NCBI GenBank assembly: GCA_003223695.1
Contig: QHVY01000210.1
Location: 1-24,086 of the forward strand
Length of the DNA stretch: 24,086 nucleotides
Reading direction: 5' to 3'
Source: Acidobacteriota bacterium
GTDB taxonomy: Bacteria; Acidobacteriota; Thermoanaerobaculia; Gp7-AA8
Under the pieces are notes generated by a model. The model was not told the DNA's origin and did no database searches. It was given only the letters and a program-made list of their open reading frames with translations. Positions 13,947 through 23,756 of the stretch are shown piece after piece; position 1 is the first letter of the stretch; every line of letters begins with the position of its first letter. Position numbers and translations under genes: made by a program.

Positions 13947-16508
13947 TCAATGGACCGTATTTTCGTCGGAAGTTGGCGTCCCACCGTTTTCTTCCTTCTC
14001 AACAAGCTTCACCGCGGCGACCACGCGATCGTTTTCTTCGACGTTGATCACGCGTACGCCTTGCGTGGAGCGACCCATCGCACGCAGACTGGCGACGTTC
14101 GTCCGGATGATCATTCCCTGCTCGGTGATGAGCAGCAGTTGATCGTCGTCGACGACGTGCGCGATGCCTGCGACTTTGCCGTTCTTGTCAGTGACTTTGA
14201 TGCTGATCACGCCCATGCCGCCGCGATGAACGAGCGGGTAGCGTGACACCGGAGTGCGTTTGCCAAAGCCTCTTTCGGTGACGGTCAGAATGTAGCCGCG
14301 ATTGTCCGTCGCCAGAACTTCCGCTTCGCTGTCCACTTCCTCCGGCGCTTCATCAGTCGCCGCTTCCGTGGACGCGGGAAGCACGTCCATCTCGACGACG
14401 AAATCGCCCTCCCGCAGCGAGATTCCCTTCACACCCGCCGCGCCGCGACCCATCGGGCGCACTTCGGATTCGTGGAATCGGATTGCCCGGCCATCGTGCG
14501 TGCCGATGAAGATGTCGGACTGGCTGTCGGACAGCCGCGCTGCGTACAGATCGTCGCCTTCGTTGATGTCGATGGCGATGATTCCGGTCTGACGGACATT
14601 CGAGAATGCCGTCAGCTCGGTCTTCTTGATCTTGCCTGCGCGCGTGCTCATCACCACGAACTTGCCGGCGGGAAAATCGCGCACGGTCAGCAGCGCGCGA
14701 ACGTTTTCCCCCGCCTCGATCGATAACAGATTCACGATCGCTTTGCCGCGCGCGTTTGCACCGACCTCCGGAATCGCGTGCACTTTCAGCCAGTACATCC
14801 GGCCCTTGTCGGTGAACACGAGAATGTACGAATGCGTCGACGCGACGAAGAGGTGTTCGACGATGTCCTCTTCCTTCGTCGCCATGCCGATGCGCCCCTT
14901 GCCGCCGCGGCGCTGGGAACGATAGAGCGAGAGCGGCGAGCGCTTGATGTAGCCGCCGCGCGACACGGTGATGACCATGTCTTCGTCGGCAATCATGTCT
15001 TCGATCGTGATCTCGCTCGCCTCGGCGATGATCTCCGTGCGTCGCGCATCGCCGTACTGCTCTTTGATCTGCCGCAGCTCGTCGGAAATGATGTTCAGTA
15101 CGAGCTGCTCGGACCCGAGGATCTCGCGAAGCTTCTTGATCGTGGCGAGTACTTCCTCGCGCTCTTCGTGAATCTTGCTCGATTCGAGGCTGGTCAGCCG
15201 CTGCAGACGCATGTCGAGAATCGCCTGTGCCTGAACGTCACTGAAACCGAATTCGGTAATCAGGCCTGCTTTCGCATCGGGCGGCGTTCCGCTTCCGCGA
15301 ATGATCGCGATGACTCGATCGATATTGTCGAGTGCGATCACGAGGCCGGCGAGAATGTGTTCGCGCTCCTCCGCCTTCTTCAGATCGAAGCGCGTCCGCC
15401 GGACGACGATCTCTTTTCGATGCTCGATGAAATGCTTGAGCATCGTCGGGAGATCCATGACCTCCGGCTTGTTGTTGACGATCGCCAGGAAGATGATTCC
15501 AAACGTCGTCTGCATCTGCGTATTGCTGTAAAGGTTGTTCAGGATGACTTCCGGCACTTCGCCGCGCTTCAGCTCAATGACGATGCGCATCCCTTCGCGA
15601 TCGGACTCGTCGCGGAGGTCAGAGATGCCGTCGATCTTCTTGTCGTGAACCAGCTCGGCAATTCTTTCGATCAGGCGCTTCTTGTTCGTCATGTACGGGA
15701 TTTCCGTCACGACGATCTGCTGCTTGTCGCCCTTCTTCGACGTCTCCACAGCGGCGCGTGCACGCACCTGAATCAGGCCGCGTCCGGTCTTGTAGGCTTC
15801 ATAGACGCCGTCGATGCCGTGGATGAAGCCTGCCGTCGGAAAATCAGGTCCGGGCATGACCTTCATCAGGTCGCCGACTGTCGCATTCGGCTTCTCGATC
15901 ACCATCAGACATGCGTCGACGACTTCGCCGAGGTTGTGCGGAGGAATGTTAGTGGCCATGCCGACGGCGATTCCTGACGAGCCATTGACGAGCAAATTCG
16001 GGAACTTAGCCGGCAGAACCGACGGTTCGCGTTCGGTGCCGTCATAGTTCGGGATCCAATCGACCGTCTCTTTCTCAATGTCATCGCGCAGCAGCTCTTC
16101 TGCGAGGCGGGTCAGTCGCACTTCGGTGTAGCGCATCGCCGCGGGATTGTCGCCGTCGACCGACCCGAAGTTTCCCTGTCCGTCGACCAACTCGTAGCGC
16201 ATCGAAAAGTCCTGCGCCATGCGCACCACTGAGTCGTAGATCGCGCTGTCGCCATGCGGGTGGTACTTGCCCATGACGTCGCCGACGATGCGTGCAGATT
16301 TCTTGTACGGACGCCCGGCGGTGTTTCCCGCCTCGTACATGCCGTACAGGATGCGGCGGTGAACGGGCTTCAGTCCGTCGCGGACATCGGGGAGCGCGCG
16401 GCCGATGATGACCGACATCGCATAGTCGAGATACGACTTGCGCATCTCGTCTTCGATGTTGACCGGCAGGCGCTGATCGTTAAAGTTTTGATAATCGAAT
16501 TCTGCCAT
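13947..16508 (-). CDS. gyrA: DNA gyrase subunit A
   Basis: A complete 853-residue breakage-reunion subunit. Catalytic Tyr127 is in AAMRYTE. The quinolone-resistance region HPHGDSAIYDS retains Ser88 and Asp92, the equivalents of E. coli Ser83 and Asp87, consistent with drug sensitivity at these positions. The C-terminal beta-pinwheel carries a GyrA-box QRRGGKG (532-538), a Lys variant of QRRGGRG, which marks gyrase rather than topoisomerase IV. Together with GyrB it introduces negative supercoils. It is separated from gyrB by a 98-bp gap filled by a palindromic repeat, so the two may not share a simple operon. Confidence 0.97.
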   Translation of the reverse strand: MAEFDYQNFNDQRLPVNIEDEMRKSYLDYAMSVIIGRALPDVRDGLKPVHRRILYGMYEAGNTAGRPYKKSARIVGDVMGKYHPHGDSAIYDSVVRMAQDFSMRYELVDGQGNFGSVDGDNPAAMRYTEVRLTRLAEELLRDDIEKETVDWIPNYDGTEREPSVLPAKFPNLLVNGSSGIAVGMATNIPPHNLGEVVDACLMVIEKPNATVGDLMKVMPGPDFPTAGFIHGIDGVYEAYKTGRGLIQVRARAAVETSKKGDKQQIVVTEIPYMTNKKRLIERIAELVHDKKIDGISDLRDESDREGMRIVIELKRGEVPEVILNNLYSNTQMQTTFGIIFLAIVNNKPEVMDLPTMLKHFIEHRKEIVVRRTRFDLKKAEEREHILAGLVIALDNIDRVIAIIRGSGTPPDAKAGLITEFGFSDVQAQAILDMRLQRLTSLESSKIHEEREEVLATIKKLREILGSEQLVLNIISDELRQIKEQYGDARRTEIIAEASEITIEDMIADEDMVITVSRGGYIKRSPLSLYRSQRRGGKGRIGMATKEEDIVEHLFVASTHSYILVFTDKGRMYWLKVHAIPEVGANARGKAIVNLLSIEAGENVRALLTVRDFPAGKFVVMSTRAGKIKKTELTAFSNVRQTGIIAIDINEGDDLYAARLSDSQSDIFIGTHDGRAIRFHESEVRPMGRGAAGVKGISLREGDFVVEMDVLPASTEAATDEAPEEVDSEAEVLATDNRGYILTVTERGFGKRTPVSRYPLVHRGGMGVISIKVTDKNGKVAGIAHVVDDDQLLLITEQGMIIRTNVASLRAMGRSTQGVRVINVEENDRVVAAVKLVEKEENGGTPTSDENTVH

Positions 16509-16518
16509 GGGGTTCTCT

Positions 16519-16601
16519 TGTCATTCCGAGCCGCGCAGACGGCGAGGAATCTGGGCGGCGCGCCCCCAGATCCCTCGCGCTCATCGGCGCTCGGGATGAC
16601 A
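16519..16601. repeat. Palindromic intergenic repeat element between gyrB and gyrA
   Basis: Two inverted arms of 37 nt (16519-16555 and 16565-16601) flank a 9-nt centre with GGCGCGCC. Both arms start TGTCATYCCGAGC and end CGAGGRATCTGGG, with a divergent 11-nt stretch between. Each arm also contains a nested inverted repeat (ATTCC...GGAAT or ATCCC...GGGAT). The core is shared with the element at 3240-3333. It occupies almost all of the gap between gyrB stop and gyrA start. Confidence 0.85.
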
Positions 16602-16606
16602 GTTTC

Positions 16607-18994
<2,388 letters not shown>

Positions 18995-19110
18995 CAACCG
19001 ACTTTCTGACTGCTTATTTTGGGTGGCGGAACCCGGTAGGATTTTCGCGAGGATTGCACCGCGATTGACAACGCTAAATTGTAGCGCGAAATTGCGTTTT
19101 TCCGGCGCTT

Positions 19111-20187
19111 TCAGACCAAATCACGGGAGGTTGTAACTCTCCCGTTTTCAATTACTAAGCGGCGGTGTGCGCCCGCCTCCAGCGCGGCCAGAAATCGCTC
19201 CTTCGCAGAGGTAGCAAAAACCTGCGTGAGGCGAGGTAATCTTAACAATAAATTCTGCAGAATCTCAAGGTCGAGCTCGGCATCGAGATCGTCCAGAAGG
19301 AAGACCGCCGGCTCATCAAATTTCGCCCGAAAAAGCTCGAGCTTTGCGAATTTCAGAAACAGCACCAGCATCTTCAACTCGCCTGACGACGCGACCTCGG
19401 CGGCATTGCGGCCGTCGATCGTGAACTCGAGGTTGTCGCGTTGCGGACCGGACAGACTGACGCGCGTTCGCAGCTCCTCTCGGCGGATGGCGCGCAAGTC
19501 TTCAGCGGCACTCGGACGATATTCGATCTGAAGATTTCGAACGTGGTAACCATGCTCAGCCACGATTTGCGCGAACGTCGCGGAGAGCGATTCGGTGTAC
19601 AACGCGCGCGCTCGCTGAATGTCGCCGCCCGCGGCGGAGAACTCCGCGTCCCACGCATCGAGCGCCGCGGGCGTGGCGCTGCCGCTCTGCAAAAGCGCGT
19701 TTCGTTGCTTCAGAACACGCGCGTAGCGATTGAGTGCCTCGAGGTACGCCGAATCGATACTGGCAATCCCGCGATCGAGAAAGCGCCGGCGTTCTTCCGG
19801 CGCACCGCGGATGATCTCCAGGCGCGCTGACGAAAAGGCGAAGACGCTCATCGCAGAGACATACTGTGAAAGCGGGACGCGCTCTTCGTTGATGAGCAGA
19901 ACGCGCCGGCGCGTTTCGCCGAGCTCGAGCCCGATCGAGATCGTCTTCTCAACATCGAACCGCCGCAGCGCTCCAGCGACGTAGACGCTCGTCTCGCCGA
20001 AACGAATCACGCTTGCCAACCGCGGCGTGCGAAACGATTTCGTAGTGGCAAGGAAGTAGATCGCCTCGAGAAGATTCGTCTTTCCCTGGCCGTTGCGGCC
20101 GACGATCAGGTTCGTAGCGGGATGAAATTCGATCGGTGCGTCAGCGAGATTGCGAAAGTTGCGCGCCGTGATTCGGGTGAGGAGCAT
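19111..20187 (-). CDS. recF: DNA replication and repair protein RecF
   Basis: A 358-residue SMC-like ATPase that helps load RecA on gapped DNA. Walker A GRNGQGKT (30-37) is followed by NLLEAIYFL. The signature region reads SSGELKMLVLFLKFAKLELF, with SSGE where many RecF proteins have SxGQ. Walker B is FLLDDLDAELD. GPQRDNLEF matches the family GPHRDDL motif. The ATG at 20187 starts MLLTRITARNFRN, a typical RecF N-terminus. It follows dnaN on the same strand, with the gap filled by an inverted heptamer-repeat cluster. Confidence 0.95.
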   Translation of the reverse strand: MLLTRITARNFRNLADAPIEFHPATNLIVGRNGQGKTNLLEAIYFLATTKSFRTPRLASVIRFGETSVYVAGALRRFDVEKTISIGLELGETRRRVLLINEERVPLSQYVSAMSVFAFSSARLEIIRGAPEERRRFLDRGIASIDSAYLEALNRYARVLKQRNALLQSGSATPAALDAWDAEFSAAGGDIQRARALYTESLSATFAQIVAEHGYHVRNLQIEYRPSAAEDLRAIRREELRTRVSLSGPQRDNLEFTIDGRNAAEVASSGELKMLVLFLKFAKLELFRAKFDEPAVFLLDDLDAELDLEILQNLLLRLPRLTQVFATSAKERFLAALEAGAHRRLVIENGRVTTSRDLV

Positions 20188-20190
20188 CAG

Positions 20191-20264
20191 AGGACTGAGG
20201 GCTGGGGACTAAGGACTGAGTCCCGCCCGATCCTCTCAGTCCTCAGCACTCAGTCCTCAGTCCT
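20191..20264. repeat. Inverted cluster of heptamer repeats (AGGACTG type)
   Basis: Four heptamers AGGACTG, AGGGCTG, GGGACTA, AGGACTG (20191-20218) are followed after an 18-nt spacer by four in the opposite orientation, CAGTCCT, CAGCACT, CAGTCCT, CAGTCCT (20237-20264). The whole can fold into a long hairpin. It fills the gap between dnaN stop and recF start. Its architecture matches the cluster at 1922-1982, but the heptamer sequence is different. Confidence 0.85.
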
Positions 20265-20267
20265 CGG

Positions 20268-21342
20268 CTACGCAAGCCGCATGGGCATCACAACGTACGT
20301 GTACTCATACGGCAGCTCTTCGTTCGTGACTGACGGTTTACCGATGCACTGACTGTTTTCGTCTTTAAGATCGAGCGCTACGCTGGGCGTGTCCACGGCG
20401 CTGAGAAAATCGGTGACGTAAGCCGCGTTGAGTCCGACGAAGAACGGATTGCCGGCGTAGTCGATCGGCACTGTCTCGCGAGCATCGCCTAGCTCAGGAT
20501 TGGTCGATGACACCGTGAGCTTGCCCGGCGCGAAATCAAACCGCACCGCACGCGTGCGCTCGTTCGCCACGAGCGAGATTCGCCGGATGGTCGACAGCAG
20601 CCGTTCGCGATCGACCATCACGTGACGATCGTTGTCGCGCGCGATCACTTCCATGTAGTTCGGGAAGTTGACGTCGATCATCCGCGCGAGCAGGCGGCGG
20701 TCGCCGGCGTCGAAAAAGAGGTGATTCTCCGAAACGCCGAACTGCACATTGCCATCTTCGCCGGGCTCCAGACGCAGGATTTCCTCGAGAGCCTTGCGAG
20801 GAATTAGTATTGTTAATTCGTGACCTTTTTTCTTACCGTTTCCCTGAGGGAAATTGATCAGCGCCATGCGATGACCATCGGTGGCCACCATCTCCATCTT
20901 CGACGGCATCACTTTCAGCAGTGCGCCATTGAGCTGGAAGCGCGTCTCTTCGTGCGTGATCGCGAATTTCACTTTCGCGACCATCGTCTTCATCTCCTCG
21001 AGTGGAACGGTGTACGACTCCGTCGCCGTCACTGCCGGCAGCGTGGGGTAATCCTCAGCCGGCAAACCGAGTAGACGGAATTTCGCAGTGCCGGACTCGA
21101 TGAGCATCGAGTTGTTTTCCTGCATCGTCACGTGCACGTCTTCGTCGGGCAGTGAGCGCACGATGTCGAAGAGCCGTTTCGCTTCGATCGTCACGCCACC
21201 CGGCGAGGTGATCTTCGCGGCGGGTGTCCGCCGCCTTGAGCAAGACGTTTGAGAGGATCGGTATCGTCGATCGCTTCTCCACGACGCCCTGGCAAAGCTG
21301 CAGCTCTTTCTGAAGATCAACTCTGGCGACAGTCAGCTCCAT
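20268..21342 (-). pseudogene. dnaN: DNA polymerase III beta sliding clamp, frameshifted by an internal deletion
   Basis: The start is ATG 21342 (MELTVARVDLQKEL), with AAGGAAGAG before it. The conserved N-terminus continues through RSTIPILSNVLLKAA (to residue 38) and then leaves frame. From about 21227 a second frame carries the rest of the clamp: TPAAKITSPGGVTIEAKRLF, LPAEDYPTLP, ATDGHRMALINFP and a C-terminal YVVMPMRLA ending at 20268. The family normally has about 18 more residues at the junction, including an ATDLE-type strand; these are absent. The loss is inferred to be about 53-56 nt, out of frame. The junction lies within a perfect inverted repeat, GCGGCGG-ACAC-CCGCCGC (21234-21217 region). 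An essential gene would not tolerate this, so an assembly error is likely. Confidence 0.85.
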
Positions 21343-21577
21343 GTCTCTTCCTTAGAAACCGAGTCTATGTTGTTTGTAGTGGCAGTAGTGAAAGCGTGCG
21401 GAAATTTCTGGATTCTTCTGCAAAGGCTTCAAAAGTATAGCAGTCCCAGTGCGATCAAATTGTGGGTTTCGCTCCGGAAAAACGCAGGAGAGAGGCCCGA
21501 GTTTTCCGCAGGTTTCATTCGCGACCGATCCGAATCGATTTCTTCCACAGATTTTCGTAGGACCTTTCCGCATCGAA
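21343..21577. other. dnaA-dnaN intergenic region (235 bp)
   Basis: No gene is seen here. A TATACT hexamer on the minus strand (21439-21434), about 92 nt upstream of dnaN, could be its -10, but no good -35 is present at normal spacing. A single DnaA-box-like TCTTCCACA (21541-21549, two mismatches to TTATCCACA) lies just after dnaA. An accessory origin element here cannot be excluded. Confidence 0.4.
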
Positions 21578-22836
21578 TCAGCGGAACTGTTTTCCCAGCA
21601 TGTCGATCGTTCGTGAGAGGTCATTGTCGTCCTGACGCAATTGATCGATCTTGTCGACCGAGTACATGACCGTCGAATGATGTTTGTCGTTGAACAGACG
21701 TCCGATCTCCGGATACGAAAGATCTGTGAGGTCTTTGCATAGGACTTCAGATCGGAGACTTTGAGTCCGTAGTGCGCCGCGACAACCTTGAGGATTTCCG
21801 GACCGGTGATCGGCTTGTTCTCTTTGGTCAGCAGATCCTTCAATGCTTCTTTGGCCAGGTCGATGCTGAGCCGATTGCCGGTGAGCGATGCGAACGCAAC
21901 GATGCGATTGAGGTGACCCTCGAGCTCGCGAATGTTCGATCGCACGCGCTCGGCGATGAATAGCGCGACGTCGTGCGGAAGATCGATTTTCTTGTCCTCC
22001 GCTTTTTTTCGCAGGATCGCCACCTTCGTTTCGAGGTCGGGCGGCTGGATGTCGGCGATGAGTCCCCATTCGAACCGCGATCGCAAGCGCTCCTCGAGCG
22101 TCGGAATGTCTTTCGGCGGAGCGTCGGAGGTGAACACGATCTGTTTCTGCGCCTCGTAGAGTGCGTTGAAGGTGTGAAAGAACTCTTCCTGCGTCCGCTC
22201 TTTGCCGGCAAGGAACTGAATGTCGTCGAGCAAAAGCGCATCGACGGTGCGATATCGATCTCGGAACTGTTGCATCTTGTCGTAGCGGATCGAAGTGATG
22301 AGCTCGGTCACGAACGAATCGGCCGACATGTAGACGACTTTCAGTCGAGGATTTGATTCATGCATCGCCTGCCCGATCGCCTGGATCAGATGCGTCTTAC
22401 CGAGGCCGGCGCCGCCGTAGATGAAGAGTGGATTGAATGAGCCACTCGGGTTTTCCGCGATTGACAGCGACGCCGCATATGCGAGCTGATTGGAGCTGCC
22501 GACTACGAACGTCGTGAAGCGGTATCTGGGATTGAACACGGAAGAGGGAAGCTCGGTCGCCGTCGGCGTGGCGATCGGCGGCGCTTCCGAATGCGCGTCT
22601 GCGGCGTCAGGCACGAAGTGCAAATTCAGACGGTCGGAGGCGATCTGGGCCAGGATCAAGCGAAGGCGCTGCTCGTATCGTTCGCGGATCGCGTCGACGA
22701 ACCGCTGAGAGGGGACGCTCACGTCAACGGTGTCGCCTTTTTGGGCAAGAAAACGGGTTGGAGCGAACCAGGTTACATACTCAGACCGGTCAATATCCTG
22801 CTCCAGCCGATCGAGGACCTGCTTCCATACGTTCAT
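21578..22836 (-). pseudogene. dnaA: Chromosomal replication initiator DnaA, frameshifted by an internal deletion
   Basis: The likely start is ATG 22836 (MNVWKQVLDRLEQDI); the frame is open further upstream but that part crosses the DnaA boxes. Domain I, a short linker, and the AAA+ domain are intact: Walker A GGAGLGKT (141-148), Walker B LLLDD (201-205), and ERLRSRFEWGL. Domain IV begins normally (HYGLKVSDLKS, to residue 365), then the frame is lost at about 21743. The rest, LCKDLTDLSYPEIGRLFNDK and HHSTVMYSVDKI, lies in another frame that stops at 21578. About 16 residues normally found here, with the basic PRQ segment, are absent; an estimated 49 nt are missing. The DNA-recognition HHSTV motif itself survives. 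An assembly error is the simplest explanation. Confidence 0.88.
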
Positions 22837-22862
22837 CGGGTCGGGTCGACCTATCTTTCTGA

Positions 22863-22910
22863 AAATCCACAGCTTTTCCACAGTTGTGGAAAATCGTTGC
22901 CTGTGGAAAA
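22863..22910. promoter_or_regulatory. Cluster of four DnaA-box-like 9-mers (origin or dnaA autoregulation)
   Basis: Boxes are AAATCCACA (22863-22871, plus), TTTTCCACA (22874-22882, plus), TGTGGAAAA (22885-22893, minus orientation) and TGTGGAAAA (22902-22910, minus orientation). The first three start 11 bp apart, about one helical turn. The two central boxes form a perfect palindrome around GT. The preferred box TTTTCCACA differs from the E. coli consensus TTATCCACA by one base. The cluster lies in the dnaA 5' leader, in the dnaA/rpmH gap that often holds oriC. Confidence 0.75.
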
Positions 22911-22919
22911 GGGGACGCG

Positions 22920-22928
22920 AGTCTAGCA
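22920..22928 (-). promoter_or_regulatory. Possible extended -10 promoter of dnaA
   Basis: On the minus strand TGC-TAGACT (22928-22920) is an extended -10 element about 85 nt upstream of the dnaA ATG. Transcription would start beside the DnaA-box cluster, so DnaA could repress its own gene. No clear -35 is visible. Confidence 0.35.
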
Positions 22929-23030
22929 TACGACGTGGCGGTGGGGAAGATTTTTAGCCTTCAAAAAACGATGAGAACGGAATAGCGGCTGATCGCCCGA
23001 GGTTTGGCCCGTTTTCAGAGGGTCTAGAAG

Positions 23031-23165
23031 ATGAAACGCACGTTCCAGCCGAATAACCGCCGCCGCAAGCGGACGCACGGTTTTCTGGTCCGCATGCGGA
23101 GGAGAGACGGGCAGGCAGTGCTCTCGCGGCGCCGTCGAAAGGGCCGCAAGCGCCTCGCCGTCTAA
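23031..23165 (+). CDS. rpmH: 50S ribosomal protein L34
   Basis: A 44-residue highly basic protein, MKRTFQPNNRRRKRTHGFLV followed by RMRRRDGQAVLSRRRRKGRKRLAV (quoted in two parts), the complete and almost invariant L34 sequence. It is divergent from dnaA across the origin region and is the first gene of the rpmH-rnpA-yidD-yidC cluster. A purine-rich AGAAG immediately precedes the start codon. Confidence 0.97.
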   Translation: MKRTFQPNNRRRKRTHGFLVRMRRRDGQAVLSRRRRKGRKRLAV

Positions 23166-23187
23166 ACGCGGGCTCGCGCTGCCGATC

Positions 23188-23550
23188 GTGCAATCGCGGC
23201 CCGAAGCTCTGCCAAAAGAGAAGAGACTGGCGAAACGGCGCGAGTTTCTTCACGTTTATGAAACGGGCCGCAAACTTTTTTCCCGGTACTGTGTCTTGTT
23301 CTTCGCCGCGAACCAACTGCCGTACTCCCGAGTCGGCGTGACCACGACGAAGAAGTTGGGAAAGGCGAACGTCCGCAACCGGCTGAAGCGTTGGACCCGC
23401 GAAATCTACCGCCGCCAGCGCCAGCCCCTCGGACTCGATCAAAACGCGTTGGACTTGGTCATCAACGTGAAATCAAACGCCGCCACAGCGGAGTTCCGCG
23501 ATTACAGGAGCGATCTCGAGCGAGCGCTTCGAAAGATTTCGGAGGCATGA
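23188..23550 (+). CDS. rnpA: Ribonuclease P protein component
   Basis: A 120-residue basic protein with the family motif RNRLKRWTREIYR, preceded by RVGVTTTKKLGKANV and the N-terminal LPKEKRLAKRREF. It binds the RNase P RNA and helps cleave 5' leaders from tRNA precursors. The start is a GTG at 23188, 22 nt after rpmH, without a clear ribosome-binding site. Its TGA overlaps the yidD ATG (ATGA, 23547-23550), so the two are probably translationally coupled. Confidence 0.93.
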   Translation: MQSRPEALPKEKRLAKRREFLHVYETGRKLFSRYCVLFFAANQLPYSRVGVTTTKKLGKANVRNRLKRWTREIYRRQRQPLGLDQNALDLVINVKSNAATAEFRDYRSDLERALRKISEA

Positions 23551-23756
23551 AGGCGTTTGCAATCGCGGTACTTCGCGTTTACAAGCGGTTCATCTCTCCG
23601 CTCTTGCCGCCGATGTGCCGCTTCGAACCGACGTGCTCGATGTACATGACGCAGGCGATCGAAAAATACGGCGTCGGGCGCGGTGTGTGGTTGGGCGTGC
23701 GGCGGCTGTCGCGGTGTCACGTGTTCAATCCTGGAGGTTGGGACCCCGTCCCGTAA
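23547..23756 (+). CDS. yidD: Membrane protein insertion efficiency factor YidD
   Basis: A 69-residue protein beginning MKAFAIAVLRVYKRFISPLL, with the family Cys-containing core CRFEPTCSMYMTQAIEKYG, the third Cys in RLSRCHVFNPGGWDPVP and an amphipathic N-terminal helix. YidD assists insertion of membrane proteins by YidC. GGAGGC precedes the ATG, which overlaps the rnpA stop. The TAA is followed directly by the yidC ATG with no gap. Confidence 0.95.
   Translation: MKAFAIAVLRVYKRFISPLLPPMCRFEPTCSMYMTQAIEKYGVGRGVWLGVRRLSRCHVFNPGGWDPVP

Noticed and set aside
14778..15977. A 399-codon plus-strand open frame opposite gyrA
   Set aside because: It is antisense to a complete, highly conserved gyrA. 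Its composition reflects the complement of gyrA codons and it shows no recognisable domain.
18995..19110. A gyrB promoter based on TACAAT in the recF/gyrB gap
   Set aside because: No acceptable -35 lies at normal spacing, so I did not list it as a feature.
20191..20264. CRISPR array
   Set aside because: Units are 7 bp, directly adjacent and mirrored, with no spacers of uniform length and no cas genes nearby.
21578..22836. A programmed frameshift or intron explaining the broken dnaA
   Set aside because: Conserved residues are missing rather than interrupted. Neither ribosomal frameshifting nor splicing can restore absent sequence.
22954..23442. A 162-codon minus-strand open frame over rpmH and rnpA
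   Set aside because: It is antisense to two conserved genes and covers the origin spacer; the predicted protein shows no recognisable family.
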